DNA of 40,141 bases, taken from Sphingomonas bacterium. GTDB lineage: Bacteria > Pseudomonadota > Alphaproteobacteria > Sphingomonadales > Sphingomonadaceae. Shown here in pieces: positions 1-7,035 of the stretch (position 1 is its first letter; each line of letters opens with the position of its first letter). Made by a program: the position numbers and the translations under genes. The DNA lies in the NCBI RefSeq assembly GCF_028292965.1, contig NZ_JAQGLG010000094.1, forward strand, positions 1 through 40,141. Direction: 5' to 3'. Under the pieces are notes generated by a model. It saw nothing but the letters and a program-made list of their open reading frames with translations. It was not told the origin of the DNA and searched no databases.

Positions 1-19
1 CTGCCGTGGCATCAGTCAT
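1..19 (-). CDS. 5' end of a gene running off the left edge
   Basis: A minus-strand ATG at 19 opens a frame reading M-T-D-A-T-A before the window ends. An AGGAG sits about 8 bases upstream of the ATG (near 27-31), good Shine-Dalgarno spacing. It lies downstream of the DDAH-like gene on the same strand, separated by about 255 bases that hold an inverted repeat, so it probably has its own promoter. Six codons do not allow a product call. Confidence 0.5.
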
Positions 20-147
20 GGGATGGTCTCCTGGTTGAGGGTTGGTCCAGCAACCAAACCTTCTCATCAGGAGGCCATTCCGGCCAATACGCACGCCAAT
101 CCCGCGTCAGCGGGTTAGTTCAATCCCCTAATTGATGACACGCCCTT

Positions 148-240
148 GTTTCAGCATCCATGCGCGACCAGTGGCCACCGGAGCGCCGCTCTTGGTTCAG
201 ATGACCGCGCATGGATCCTGAAACGAGTTCAGGATGACGG
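148..240. repeat. REPIN-like inverted repeat, family 1, copy a
   Basis: Left arm 148-166 (GTTTCAGCATCCATGCGCG) pairs with right arm 206-224 with one mismatch. The right side extends to 240 with a hairpin GATCCTGAAACGAGTTCAGG. The matching outer half of the left hairpin is missing here, so this copy is truncated on its left relative to 8687-8795. It sits between the DDAH-like gene and the next minus-strand gene. A smaller stem CCCGC-GTCA-GCGGG at 102-115 lies next to it. Confidence 0.8.
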
Positions 241-275
241 GTTATTTTGCGAGGGGGAGCAGCGCTCGCCGGCAA

Positions 276-1049
276 CTACCAGCGCAGCGACATGCACGAC
301 ATGCCGGCGTCGATCCGCGCGACATGGGTCGTGTCGAGCAAGACCACGTCATGGCCCAGCCGGGCGAGATGATCGGCGATGCGCGGATAGCCCGTAGCGA
401 GCAGCAGCGTGTCGTTGATGCGCAGCGCGTTGGCGGCGGGCGCCTCGTCCGGCGCGAGCGCGATCTGGCGGAACCCTGAGAACAGGCCGCTCTCCTTGCC
501 CTCCTGCGTGGTGAGGATGGTCTCCTCGTCGATCAGGCTGGCGATGGTCTTGAGATGCAGCGCGCCGCGCGGTGGCGTGACGATCCGCGCGGGCTTGCCC
601 AGCCGACCCAGCGCGGCGACCAGCGCGCGGGCGCCGGTCTCGTCGGTGCGGGCTGACAGGCCGATCAGGATCTCGCCGGGCGTGACCATCAGGTCGCCGC
701 CATCGGCATGGCCCTCGGCGAGGGTGTGCACCTCGGCGAAATGGCGTTCGAGCGTGGGGCGCAGATGGGCGGCCTCGGCGGCGCGGCTGGCGGCGCCGGG
801 CGCCAGGATGATGGCGCCCTCGGCAAAGACCAAAGCCGGGTCCTCGACGAACAGCGCGTCGGGAAAATCCTCCAGCGGATCGAGGATGGTCAGGTCTAGG
901 CCGCAGGCGGCGAGCGCGCGGGCATAGGCGGCGTGCTCGCGGGCAAGGCCGTCAAAGGTCGGCGAGGGGCCGTCATGGCTGCGCAGGCCGTCGACCGCCG
1001 AGCGGCCGGGCGCGCGGAGGATGGCGTGGGTGAAATCGAAACAGCGCAT
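276..1049 (-). CDS. dimethylarginine dimethylaminohydrolase-like amidinotransferase-fold hydrolase
   Basis: Members of this family hydrolyse N-omega-methylated arginines to citrulline and methylamines, or act on related guanidino compounds, in the cytosol. The 257-residue length fits bacterial DDAH. The catalytic set is visible: His165 in GALHLKT, nucleophile Cys252 in the C-terminal AGMSCMSL, and acidic clusters around 66-70 (LFVED) and 114-119 (HADGGD) that fit the substrate and general-acid positions. The start has GAAGGG 7 bases upstream. It follows the epimerase with a 3-base gap, so the two are co-transcribed. An arginine deiminase or other guanidine hydrolase specificity cannot be excluded. 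Confidence 0.85.
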   Translation of the reverse strand: MRCFDFTHAILRAPGRSAVDGLRSHDGPSPTFDGLAREHAAYARALAACGLDLTILDPLEDFPDALFVEDPALVFAEGAIILAPGAASRAAEAAHLRPTLERHFAEVHTLAEGHADGGDLMVTPGEILIGLSARTDETGARALVAALGRLGKPARIVTPPRGALHLKTIASLIDEETILTTQEGKESGLFSGFRQIALAPDEAPAANALRINDTLLLATGYPRIADHLARLGHDVVLLDTTHVARIDAGMSCMSLRW

Positions 1050-1052
1050 CGT

Positions 1053-2024
1053 TCAGCCCTTCGCCTGCGCGGCGCGCGCGACGATGGGCGAGACATAGTC
1101 GGCGTCATGCTCGATCGGCAGCGGCGCGTCCGCGCGCAGTGCCGCGAGCATCTCGGCAAAGCCGGTGGCGCAGCGGAAGCCCAGCACGCGCTCGGCGAGA
1201 CCCGCGTCATAGACGCGGTCGATCGACGCCGGCAGCGTCCAGCCGCGCCGGGCATAGAGTTCGGCCGCATCGGGGAAACAGCGTGCGATGACGGCGGGGG
1301 CGTCGGCCTTGAGCGCGGCGACGTCGCCGGGGGCGAAGGGCGTCGGCGCGGAAAGGATGAAGGTGCCGAAGCCGATCTCCGGCGCGCGTTCCAGCGCGAC
1401 GAGATGCGCCTCGGCCGCATCCTCCACCGTCAGGCGGCGGTGGAGCAGTTCGTTGGCCTTCATATTCTCGCCCGACAGGATCTGGTGGGTGTCGTCATCC
1501 TCGGGGAAGAAGCGGCCGATGCGCAGGACGATCACCGGCAGGCCGTGCTCGCCATGGACCAGGCGGCAGAGTTGTTCGGCGGCGAGCTTGGTCACGCCAT
1601 AGACGTTGCGTGGTTCGAGCGGGGCGAGGCTCTCGTCGATCCACACCGCCGCCTCGCCATGGCCCTCGCGGATCGCGGTGGAGATCATCAGCGAGGTGGT
1701 CGAGGTGAAGACAAAGCGGCTGGCCTTCGCCGCGACCGCCGCCTCGAGCAGGCAAAGCGTGCCGGTGACGTTGACGTCGATGAACGCCTGGCGTGGATAA
1801 CGCACGATATCGGGCTTGTGCAGCGCGCCGGCGTGGATGACGCCCTCGAAGCGATGTTCGGCGAAGAGGCGGTCGATGAGCGCGCGATCGGCGACGGTGC
1901 CGACGACCTGGGTGTCGGTGCCGGGGGCGATGTCGAGGCCGGTGACCTCATGGCCGCCCACGCGGAGCAGCGGGGCGAGGTAGCGGCCGAGCCAGCCGGA
2001 GGAGCCTGTCAGGAGGATGCGCAT
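1053..2024 (-). CDS. NAD-dependent epimerase/dehydratase (extended SDR)
   Basis: This is a cytosolic extended short-chain dehydrogenase of about 323 residues, of the sugar-nucleotide epimerase/dehydratase type. The chosen ATG gives MRILLTGSSGWLGRYL, the N-terminal Rossmann strand with its TGxxGxxG signature. The catalytic YxxxK is visible as NVYGVTKLAAEQL, preceded by a TSTTS serine/threonine strand. An in-frame upstream ATG at 2138 would add a proline- and histidine-rich stretch with no family resemblance, so it was not used. No strong ribosome site is seen at 2024. It is the first gene of a minus-strand pair with the DDAH-like gene. The substrate is unknown. Confidence 0.85.
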   Translation of the reverse strand: MRILLTGSSGWLGRYLAPLLRVGGHEVTGLDIAPGTDTQVVGTVADRALIDRLFAEHRFEGVIHAGALHKPDIVRYPRQAFIDVNVTGTLCLLEAAVAAKASRFVFTSTTSLMISTAIREGHGEAAVWIDESLAPLEPRNVYGVTKLAAEQLCRLVHGEHGLPVIVLRIGRFFPEDDDTHQILSGENMKANELLHRRLTVEDAAEAHLVALERAPEIGFGTFILSAPTPFAPGDVAALKADAPAVIARCFPDAAELYARRGWTLPASIDRVYDAGLAERVLGFRCATGFAEMLAALRADAPLPIEHDADYVSPIVARAAQAKG

Positions 2025-2253
2025 GGGAAGTGGCTTAGCGGGGTGGGGGCAGGGATGGAATGGGGAGGCGTGGTGGTGACTAGGCAACTGCGAACTTCGG
2101 GGAACAGGCACGCAGAAGCTTGGCATCTGTGCGCCCAAATTCCGTCTTAGAACGGCGATCGCGCTGGTCCTTTAAGCGGCAATTGGTACGAGCATGATCG
2201 GCTCCGTGGGGTAAGTTAGACCGATACTAACTTTTGTAGCCGAATGTGGCTTG

Positions 2254-2826
2254 ATGCTTGACGAGAGACCACGACTTACCCGGGCGGAGCGAGCTTTCCT
2301 CGAAGGTAATAGTATTCCCGAGGAGTATGTGGCTGATATGCGCCATCGCGCTGATTGGGCAAGTTGTAGCGACGAGTTGCGTACGGTCTCGTGTTTCTTC
2401 GCGTGGGGGTTCCGAAGGTGCATCTTTGGTCACCGCCTCACGAATGGCAGGGGGCGATGCCTCCAATGTCATCCAGCCACCGTTGCCTTTGTTTTGCGTC
2501 ACGCTCGTCCGGGGTGGCTTTACATCGCGGTTGCGGACTGCAAGCGACTGACAAAAGTCGGGATCGGAGCTGACGTTGCTGAGCGGCTGCGGCAGTTGAA
2601 CGCGCACCGGCTGGCGGGCGTGTGCCGCTGGGAAGCGGTCCACGCCGATTGGTGCAAAAATCCGGCTGCACTTGAAGCTGAGTTACATCGCCGTCTCGCG
2701 AAATATCGGGAAGAGTCTAGTTATGACCGCAAAGGCGGTCAGGTTGGACGGGAAGTATTTGCCTGTTCACCATCCGATGCCATAAACGCGCTCGCCGAGA
2801 TTTATTCCGGCCAACCAGATTGGTAG
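2254..2826 (+). CDS. GIY-YIG-like (T5orf172/MUG113-type) protein with Cys-rich N-terminal region
   Basis: The protein has 190 residues. Residues 87-105 carry GWLYIA and KVGIG, which match the two strands of the GIY-YIG nuclease core. R111 in ERLRQL fits the catalytic arginine, E141 in LEAELHRRL fits the metal-binding acid, and GREVF at 165-169 matches the end of T5orf172/MUG113 domains. Before it, residues 47-73 have Cys/His spacing (C47, C56, H60, C69, C72) suggesting a small zinc-binding module. The start is ATG at 2254; a TTG directly before it is possible, and no clear ribosome site is seen. Base composition is visibly less GC-rich than its neighbours, and it lies in an accessory pocket, suggesting transfer. 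Whether it cuts DNA is unproven. Confidence 0.65.
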   Translation: MLDERPRLTRAERAFLEGNSIPEEYVADMRHRADWASCSDELRTVSCFFAWGFRRCIFGHRLTNGRGRCLQCHPATVAFVLRHARPGWLYIAVADCKRLTKVGIGADVAERLRQLNAHRLAGVCRWEAVHADWCKNPAALEAELHRRLAKYREESSYDRKGGQVGREVFACSPSDAINALAEIYSGQPDW

Positions 2827-2830
2827 CTAG

Positions 2831-2942
2831 GATTCCGGTGACAGTGCACTTATTTTGCCGCCCACCAATTAAATGTGCTGTCACCGGAATCCACTTACCT
2901 CGCCGTCAGCTTGGACAATTAAATGCACTTTCACCAGAATGC
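2831..2942. repeat. inverted-repeat element A with partial second copy
   Basis: 2831-2891 begins with GATTCCGGTGACAG and ends with the exact reverse complement CTGTCACCGGAATC, enclosing about 33 bases. A degenerate second unit follows directly at 2892-2940, with the same order CACTTA...GCCG...CAATTAAATGCACT...TCACCAGAAT. Related units occur at 3953-4018 and 4071-4120, on the other side of the exonuclease gene. The motif resembles palindromes associated with IS200-like/RAYT transposases; that link is from memory and untested. Confidence 0.85.
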
Positions 2943-2981
2943 AGAGCCTGTACAGGAATGAGTTGAGCGATATTGTTGTGC

Positions 2982-3833
2982 TCATTCCGTGATTGACGTA
3001 AGTGCCATGAAATCGCTTTCACCTATAATTCGGATGGGCTGCCCGGCTACGATGAGTGCCTCTACTTTAATTTGTTTTGAGCTTTTCTCGTGGCCGCCGA
3101 GCTTCGCGATATCTTGATCTCCAACGACGAGCATGCTCGTTGTCTTTGTAACCCCAGGCTGCACATCCGCGCCGGCGTCCGCCGCGCGATCTGCGGCTTG
3201 TCGGCGTGGAACCTGCAACGCGCCCGTGAAGACGATCGACTCGCCAACCAAAGCGCCATCGCCGTCGCCGGCACGGCAGATCGCAACGCCAGCCCCCGTC
3301 GGTCGTCTCACTAGTTTTAACCACTGGGCCAGATCGTGGCCCGTCTCCTCAATTGCCTTGAGCAGAATCAAGCCTGCTGTGCGGGCGTCTTCGAGTGCGT
3401 CATGATGCTGAAAGCTAATGCCGCAGTGACGCGCGACATTAGCGAGGCCGTAGCCGCGTTGCGCGAATTCTGGCCATGCCCGGCGGGCGACGCGCGCACT
3501 GTCCAACCAAGTGCAGGTCATCGCCGGAGAATTGCACTCTTCACATGCCTGTTGAAATGCGACCCGGTCGAAATGCGTATGGCAAATTACGAGTTCATCC
3601 GCGGTCCAACCGCAAAGCCAGTTATGAAGCTGATGAAACGTCTTCGCGTCGCGAACGGCGCACTCGTCGATTCCGTGGATACCGACATTCGTCGGGTCGA
3701 ACCACGTTTGCGGATTGACGAGCATGCTTTCGCTCCGAGACTCTCGGCCATCCTCAAACAGGACTAATCCGATCTGGCAGATGCTTCCCATGTTGGGATT
3801 CGCCGTCTCAACGTCGACCGCTACAAACCTCAT
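2982..3833 (-). CDS. DEDDh 3'-5' exonuclease (DnaQ-like) fused to a C-terminal BRCT domain
   Basis: The 283-residue product starts MRFVAVDVETA, giving the Exo I motif D7-x-E9. Exo II is in the HTHFDRVAF segment, and the HHDALEDARTAG segment supplies the Exo III His and Asp of the DEDDh class. The last 80 or so residues (VFTGAL...AADAGADV...TSMLVVGDQD) fit a BRCT fold. Proteins of this layout degrade single-stranded DNA or RNA ends, and BRCT domains bind DNA or phosphopeptides. The ATG at 3833 has GGGGAAG 4-5 bases upstream, better than the ATG at 3875. It stands alone between two sets of related inverted repeats, with lower GC than its flanks, which suggests a mobile or imported gene. Confidence 0.8.
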   Translation of the reverse strand: MRFVAVDVETANPNMGSICQIGLVLFEDGRESRSESMLVNPQTWFDPTNVGIHGIDECAVRDAKTFHQLHNWLCGWTADELVICHTHFDRVAFQQACEECNSPAMTCTWLDSARVARRAWPEFAQRGYGLANVARHCGISFQHHDALEDARTAGLILLKAIEETGHDLAQWLKLVRRPTGAGVAICRAGDGDGALVGESIVFTGALQVPRRQAADRAADAGADVQPGVTKTTSMLVVGDQDIAKLGGHEKSSKQIKVEALIVAGQPIRIIGESDFMALTSITE

Positions 3834-3952
3834 AAACTTCCCCGCTGCGAAAATACCGAGAGTAATGTTAGTCACGATAGGGCATTTCGACTATGGCTCG
3901 GCAAGACGCGACAAATATGCTCCAGCGGCTCGCGCCCGGAGGCGTCGTTATG

Positions 3953-4018
3953 GATTCGGGCGACAGTCCACTTATCTTGCCGCCTGCCCAAGCAATTAGA
4001 TGCACTGTCACCGGAATC
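3953..4018. repeat. inverted-repeat element B
   Basis: The unit begins GATTCGGGCGACAGTCCACT and ends TGCACTGTCACCGGAATC, with a middle (ATCTTGCCGCCTGCCC, CAATTAGATG) that aligns to element A at 2831-2891. It is about 5 bases longer and its left arm has diverged. Together with element C it flanks the exonuclease-BRCT gene on the side opposite element A. Confidence 0.8.
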
Positions 4019-4070
4019 CCGCGCTCGACGCAGGGGCGCAAGGAGCGAAGCTCGCGCAATTTCGCACTCC

Positions 4071-4120
4071 GATTCCGTTGACAGTTCACTTATCTCTCCG
4101 TCTGCCTTGGGCGTGGCTTA
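4071..4120. repeat. half copy (element C) of the same repeat
   Basis: GATTCCGTTGACAGTTCACT followed by TATCTCTCCGTCTGCC matches the left half of elements A and B; the right arm is missing. It ends about 60 bases before the antitoxin promoter region. Confidence 0.7.
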
Positions 4121-4182
4121 GCGGCGCGAGTGGAGATCAACATTCCTCCAACGCACTGGAAAGTGTCATGCAAAAATATTAC

Positions 4183-4196
4183 ATGTGACGTGACAT
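4183..4196. promoter_or_regulatory. candidate antitoxin operator
   Basis: ATGTGACGTGACAT is an imperfect palindrome (ATGTNACGTNACAT) about 17 bases before the antitoxin start. AT-rich sequence just upstream (4171-4180) could be the -10 region. RelB-like antitoxins normally repress their own operon through such sites. The site is a sequence-based guess. Confidence 0.4.
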
Positions 4197-4213
4197 CGGA
4201 AGGAACGACGATC

Positions 4214-4516
4214 ATGGTTGCAAGCGCATTGGTGCAGACTCGCATCGACCCGGCCGTGAAGGCGCGTGCGGCGGAAGTGCTGGAGGCGATGGGCATGACG
4301 GTGTCGGATGCGGTTCGTATCCTGCTGACCCGCACGGCACGCGAAGGAGCGATACCGATCGAATTGACGATCGACCAGGTCGCCTATGACAGCTGGTTTC
4401 GCGCGAAAGTGCAGGAGGCGCTGGACGATCCGCGTCCCGATATTCCGCATGAAGATGTGGAGACCGAGTTCGCCGCTCGCCGCGCCGCGACCTTGCGTAA
4501 GCTCGGTGATGCGTGA
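4214..4516 (+). CDS. RelB/DinJ-family antitoxin
   Basis: This 100-residue cytosolic protein should bind and neutralise the ParE/RelE-type toxin encoded next and repress the operon. The N-terminal half (QTRIDPAVKARAAEVLEAMG, then MTVSDAVRILLTRTAREGAI) is the ribbon-helix-helix domain typical of RelB/DinJ. The charged C-terminal part would wrap the toxin. The ATG at 4214 is preceded by GGAAGGA about 9 bases upstream; an ATG at 4130 is in frame but adds residues without family resemblance. Its stop overlaps the toxin start by 4 bases (GTGA), the usual coupling for such pairs. Confidence 0.9.
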   Translation: MVASALVQTRIDPAVKARAAEVLEAMGMTVSDAVRILLTRTAREGAIPIELTIDQVAYDSWFRAKVQEALDDPRPDIPHEDVETEFAARRAATLRKLGDA

Positions 4517-4815
4517 AGCTCGTCTGGTCGGCCCTGTCGCGGGCGGACCGCCGGGAGATTTACGCCTATATCGAAGCGGATAATCCACGGGCAGCGATCG
4601 CGGTCGATAAGCGGATCGAGGCGGTCGCCTGGCGCCTGATCGACTTCCCGGAAAGCGGGCGCATCGGCCGCGTGGAAGGCACGCGCGAACTGGTGGTCGG
4701 CCGGACCCCCTATATCCTTCCGTATGTCATCGCTGACGATGTCGTGCGGATCCTGAGGGTCATTCACGGCGCGCGCCTCTGGCCCGAGAACTTCACCGAT
4801 GACGAAAGCGCGTGA
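4513..4815 (+). CDS. RelE/ParE-family toxin
   Basis: The 100-residue protein has the RelE/ParE fold pattern: an N-terminal strand KLVWSALSRADRREIYAYI, a helical middle with FPESGRIGRVEGTREL, then VVGRTPYILPYVIADDVVRI and the terminal strand ILRVIHGARLWPE. The RVIHGAR segment and the conserved Arg and Tyr positions are typical. Family members either cleave mRNA at the ribosome (RelE) or poison gyrase (ParE). The sequence looks more ParE-like, but this cannot be settled by reading. The start is GTG at 4513, overlapping the antitoxin stop. Confidence 0.9.
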   Translation: MKLVWSALSRADRREIYAYIEADNPRAAIAVDKRIEAVAWRLIDFPESGRIGRVEGTRELVVGRTPYILPYVIADDVVRILRVIHGARLWPENFTDDESA

Positions 4816-4854
4816 GGTGCGGCGGGTTAAGGCCACAATCGCCGAGAGCTGCCG

Positions 4855-4960
4855 CTAGAGCGGGCTGCGTTTCGGTGGAAACGCGGCCCGCTCTAGATGC
4901 CTTGTGGTCGCGTGCTCGATCGCGAATAGCCGGATTCCACCTATTCGCAGCACGCTCTAG
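4855..4960. repeat. double hairpin flanked by CTAGAG/CTCTAG
   Basis: 4855-4896 forms an 18-base-pair stem with one mismatch (CTAGAGCGGGC..GCGTTT with AAACGC..GCCCGCTCTAG) around the loop CGGTGG. A second hairpin, CGTGCT at 4911-4916 with AGCACG at 4949-4954 plus inner GCGAATAG/CTATTCGC at 4922-4948, follows, and the element ends in another CTCTAG at 4955-4960. It lies between the toxin gene and a convergent gene and could end transcription of both, though there is no T-run. Confidence 0.8.
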
Positions 4961-4970
4961 GAAAGCGGCC

Positions 4971-6113
4971 TCATTCCCCGTCAGGCAATGCCTCAAGTGC
5001 GGGCAAATCCCATCGATCCATGAGGCCGCCGACGCAGGTAAAGCGCGCCTGATTGAACATCGTCGCCTGTCGCATTGTTGCCGCCAGCGCCGGCTGCTTC
5101 GTCGCGAGGGTGGCCCTGGCGTCTTCGAGGTGACGGCTGTAACCGATACCATATCCCCAACCACCGCTAGACAGCTTCACGCCGAAGAAGGGCGTGAAAT
5201 CGCCGATGTAGACGGTCTGACCGGCATCGACGTGAAAGAGCGGCGCCCCGAAGCAATTCGCGTTGGTGTGGACACCGACCAGAAGGATACGGGAAATCGC
5301 CGTGCCGGCGATGACATAATCGCCCTGCGTCAATCGCAGCACCTGCACTTCATAGGCGGCGTTGCGATCGATGCTCTCGGCGAGGTGCGCATAGGTGGTT
5401 GAATCGGCGGGGACTGTCGCCTCTGCCGATGGATAGGCGAGATCCCGCTTTGCCCTGTCGTAGCGTTGGAGCTGCAACTCGATTGCCCGGCCGCTGCTGC
5501 CCTTGCCAGGCCTGCGAAAGGCGAGAACCACCAACCCTTCATTTGCGCCGGGTGTCATGGCCACAGCGGGGTCAATCTTGCGCCCGATATAGACGCTGCC
5601 GGGCAATGTCGGGTTTCCGTCGGTGACAAGCGCCGGATCGCGCGGAGGAGCAAAGTCGATTCTACCGTAAGGCGTGCCGGGTGCTGCCGGGGCGCGGATC
5701 GCCTGTTCGAAATACGCCGCCCGATCGGCTTCGCTCATCGCCTGGACACGCTGCTTCTCCTCCGGTCCAAGCGAATATTGTCGCCAGCCGCGCACGAGCA
5801 GGCAGGTGTTGCGGCTGTAGCGGCGCTCGATCGACTCGGTGAGTATGGCGGGCAATATGCCGAGGAATACCGTCGCTTCCCCGACGTTCGGGAAATTCTT
5901 CGATGGTGGCGGCGTGCCACGCGCGATCAACCGGCATGCCGCCCAGTCGGCCTCATATTCCGCGCGCGTGGCGCCGGGCCGATTATAGAATTTGTCGGCG
6001 GTGAGGTCTTGCACCGCATCCTTGGCGGCGTCTTCCGTCGTCGCAGCGGGAAGCGATTGCACCAGGCCCATCGATATCAACGCGCTCAAGCCGACAATCG
6101 ATGATGTGCGCAT
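4971..6113 (-). CDS. secreted protein of unknown function
   Basis: The family is not recognised. The 380-residue product begins with a signal peptide (MRTSSIVGLSALISMGLVQSLPAATT, probable cut after PAA), so it is likely periplasmic. No catalytic signature is evident. Cysteines in WAACRLIARG, NTCLLVRGW, NANCFGAP and ARFTCVGG could form disulfides, fitting export. The middle has beta-rich stretches (GLVVLAFRRPGKG, VYIGRKIDP, DYVIAGTAISRILLVG), and GDFTPFFGVKLSSGGWGYGIG hints at a surface-exposed beta structure. It stands alone, ending against the 4855-4960 double hairpin. Only a weak G-rich run precedes the ATG. Confidence 0.8.
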   Translation of the reverse strand: MRTSSIVGLSALISMGLVQSLPAATTEDAAKDAVQDLTADKFYNRPGATRAEYEADWAACRLIARGTPPPSKNFPNVGEATVFLGILPAILTESIERRYSRNTCLLVRGWRQYSLGPEEKQRVQAMSEADRAAYFEQAIRAPAAPGTPYGRIDFAPPRDPALVTDGNPTLPGSVYIGRKIDPAVAMTPGANEGLVVLAFRRPGKGSSGRAIELQLQRYDRAKRDLAYPSAEATVPADSTTYAHLAESIDRNAAYEVQVLRLTQGDYVIAGTAISRILLVGVHTNANCFGAPLFHVDAGQTVYIGDFTPFFGVKLSSGGWGYGIGYSRHLEDARATLATKQPALAATMRQATMFNQARFTCVGGLMDRWDLPALEALPDGE

Positions 6114-6153
6114 ATCGGCCCCCGGGACTGTTCAAAACCAACGCTTATCCGCG

Positions 6154-7035
6154 CTATCTCAAATGCTCCCTCAAAAACCCCACACTATCCCCTAGCACCG
6201 GCGCCTTCCCCCGAAACGGCTTCGACAGCGCCATCGCGACCTGCTCATGCGTCAGCCCCGGATAGTCGATCACCGTCACCGGCGCGCCGAGCCCCTTGAG
6301 CTTCGCCGCCAGATCATAGGCGTTGTGCGGCTTCACCTCGGTATCCAGCGCCGAGGTGACGAGCAGCATCGGCGGGGCGTCGGCGCGGGCGAAGTGGATC
6401 GGCTGGGTCATCGCCGGTTCGGCGGCGTTGCTGAACGCGTCGATCGCGCGCTTCGAGGTGAAGGGGTAGAAGTTGTACGGCCCCGACAGGCCGACCGCGG
6501 CGCGGATGATGTGCGGGTCGACCCCTTCCGCGCGCAGCCAGCGCTGGTCTAGCGCGAGCATCGCCACGGTATAGGCGCCGGCGCTGTGGCCGGCCACGCC
6601 GATGCGCGCCGGGTCGCCGCCGAACGCGGCGATATGGTCGCGGGTCCATTTCACCGCCTCGGCGCCGTCCTGCAGCATGGCGGGGAAGTGGATCCGCGGC
6701 ACCTTGCGGTAATCGGGCATGACGACGACGAAGCCGGCCTTGGCATAGGCGCGCGCGGCAAAGGCATAGGCGCGGCGATCGCCGGCGACCCAGCCGCCGC
6801 CATACCAGAAGATCAGTACCGGGTTGCCGGTTCTGGGCGCATTCGAAGGGCGCCACACGTCGAGCGTCTGGCCGTGGGTGCCGAAGGGGATCGCGCTGCC
6901 CGGGCGGTCGGCGCCGATGCCGCCGCCCATCGCGGCGTCGAGGATGCTGAGTTGTCCGGGGGGCGAGACGAGGAGCATGATCAGGCCGAGCGTTGCCGCC
7001 AGCAGGACCGCGGCGGCGAGCAGCGCACGGCGCAT
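6154..7035 (-). CDS. alpha/beta-hydrolase, esterase/carboxylesterase type
   Basis: The 293-residue protein has an N-terminal membrane anchor or uncleaved signal (LLAAAVLLAATLGLIMLLV), then an alpha/beta-hydrolase domain of the hormone-sensitive-lipase/BD-FAE kind. The oxyanion segment is FWYGGGWVAGDRRAY (HGGGW-like, with Tyr in place of His). The nucleophile elbow is GVAGHSAGAY. The acid is in VTSALDTEV and the catalytic His in YPGLTHEQV. These enzymes hydrolyse short-chain esters, and the target is unknown. The start codon overlaps the GST stop by one base (TGATG), so translation of the pair is likely coupled. Confidence 0.85.
   Translation of the reverse strand: MRRALLAAAVLLAATLGLIMLLVSPPGQLSILDAAMGGGIGADRPGSAIPFGTHGQTLDVWRPSNAPRTGNPVLIFWYGGGWVAGDRRAYAFAARAYAKAGFVVVMPDYRKVPRIHFPAMLQDGAEAVKWTRDHIAAFGGDPARIGVAGHSAGAYTVAMLALDQRWLRAEGVDPHIIRAAVGLSGPYNFYPFTSKRAIDAFSNAAEPAMTQPIHFARADAPPMLLVTSALDTEVKPHNAYDLAAKLKGLGAPVTVIDYPGLTHEQVAMALSKPFRGKAPVLGDSVGFLREHLR

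Noticed and set aside
933-2150. Long plus-strand open frame opposite the epimerase gene
   Set aside because: It is antisense to a convincing family member; its composition (many Arg, Gly, Asp, Glu) is typical of high-GC shadow frames and no family is recognisable. The same reasoning applies to long antisense frames at 11235-12788, 19104-20756, 23859-25124, 26027-27454, 30475-31800 and 34346-35848.
2831-4120. CRISPR array made of the repeats near the exonuclease gene
   Set aside because: The units are inverted repeats, unevenly spaced, with a gene between them and no unique spacers of constant size; no cas genes are present.
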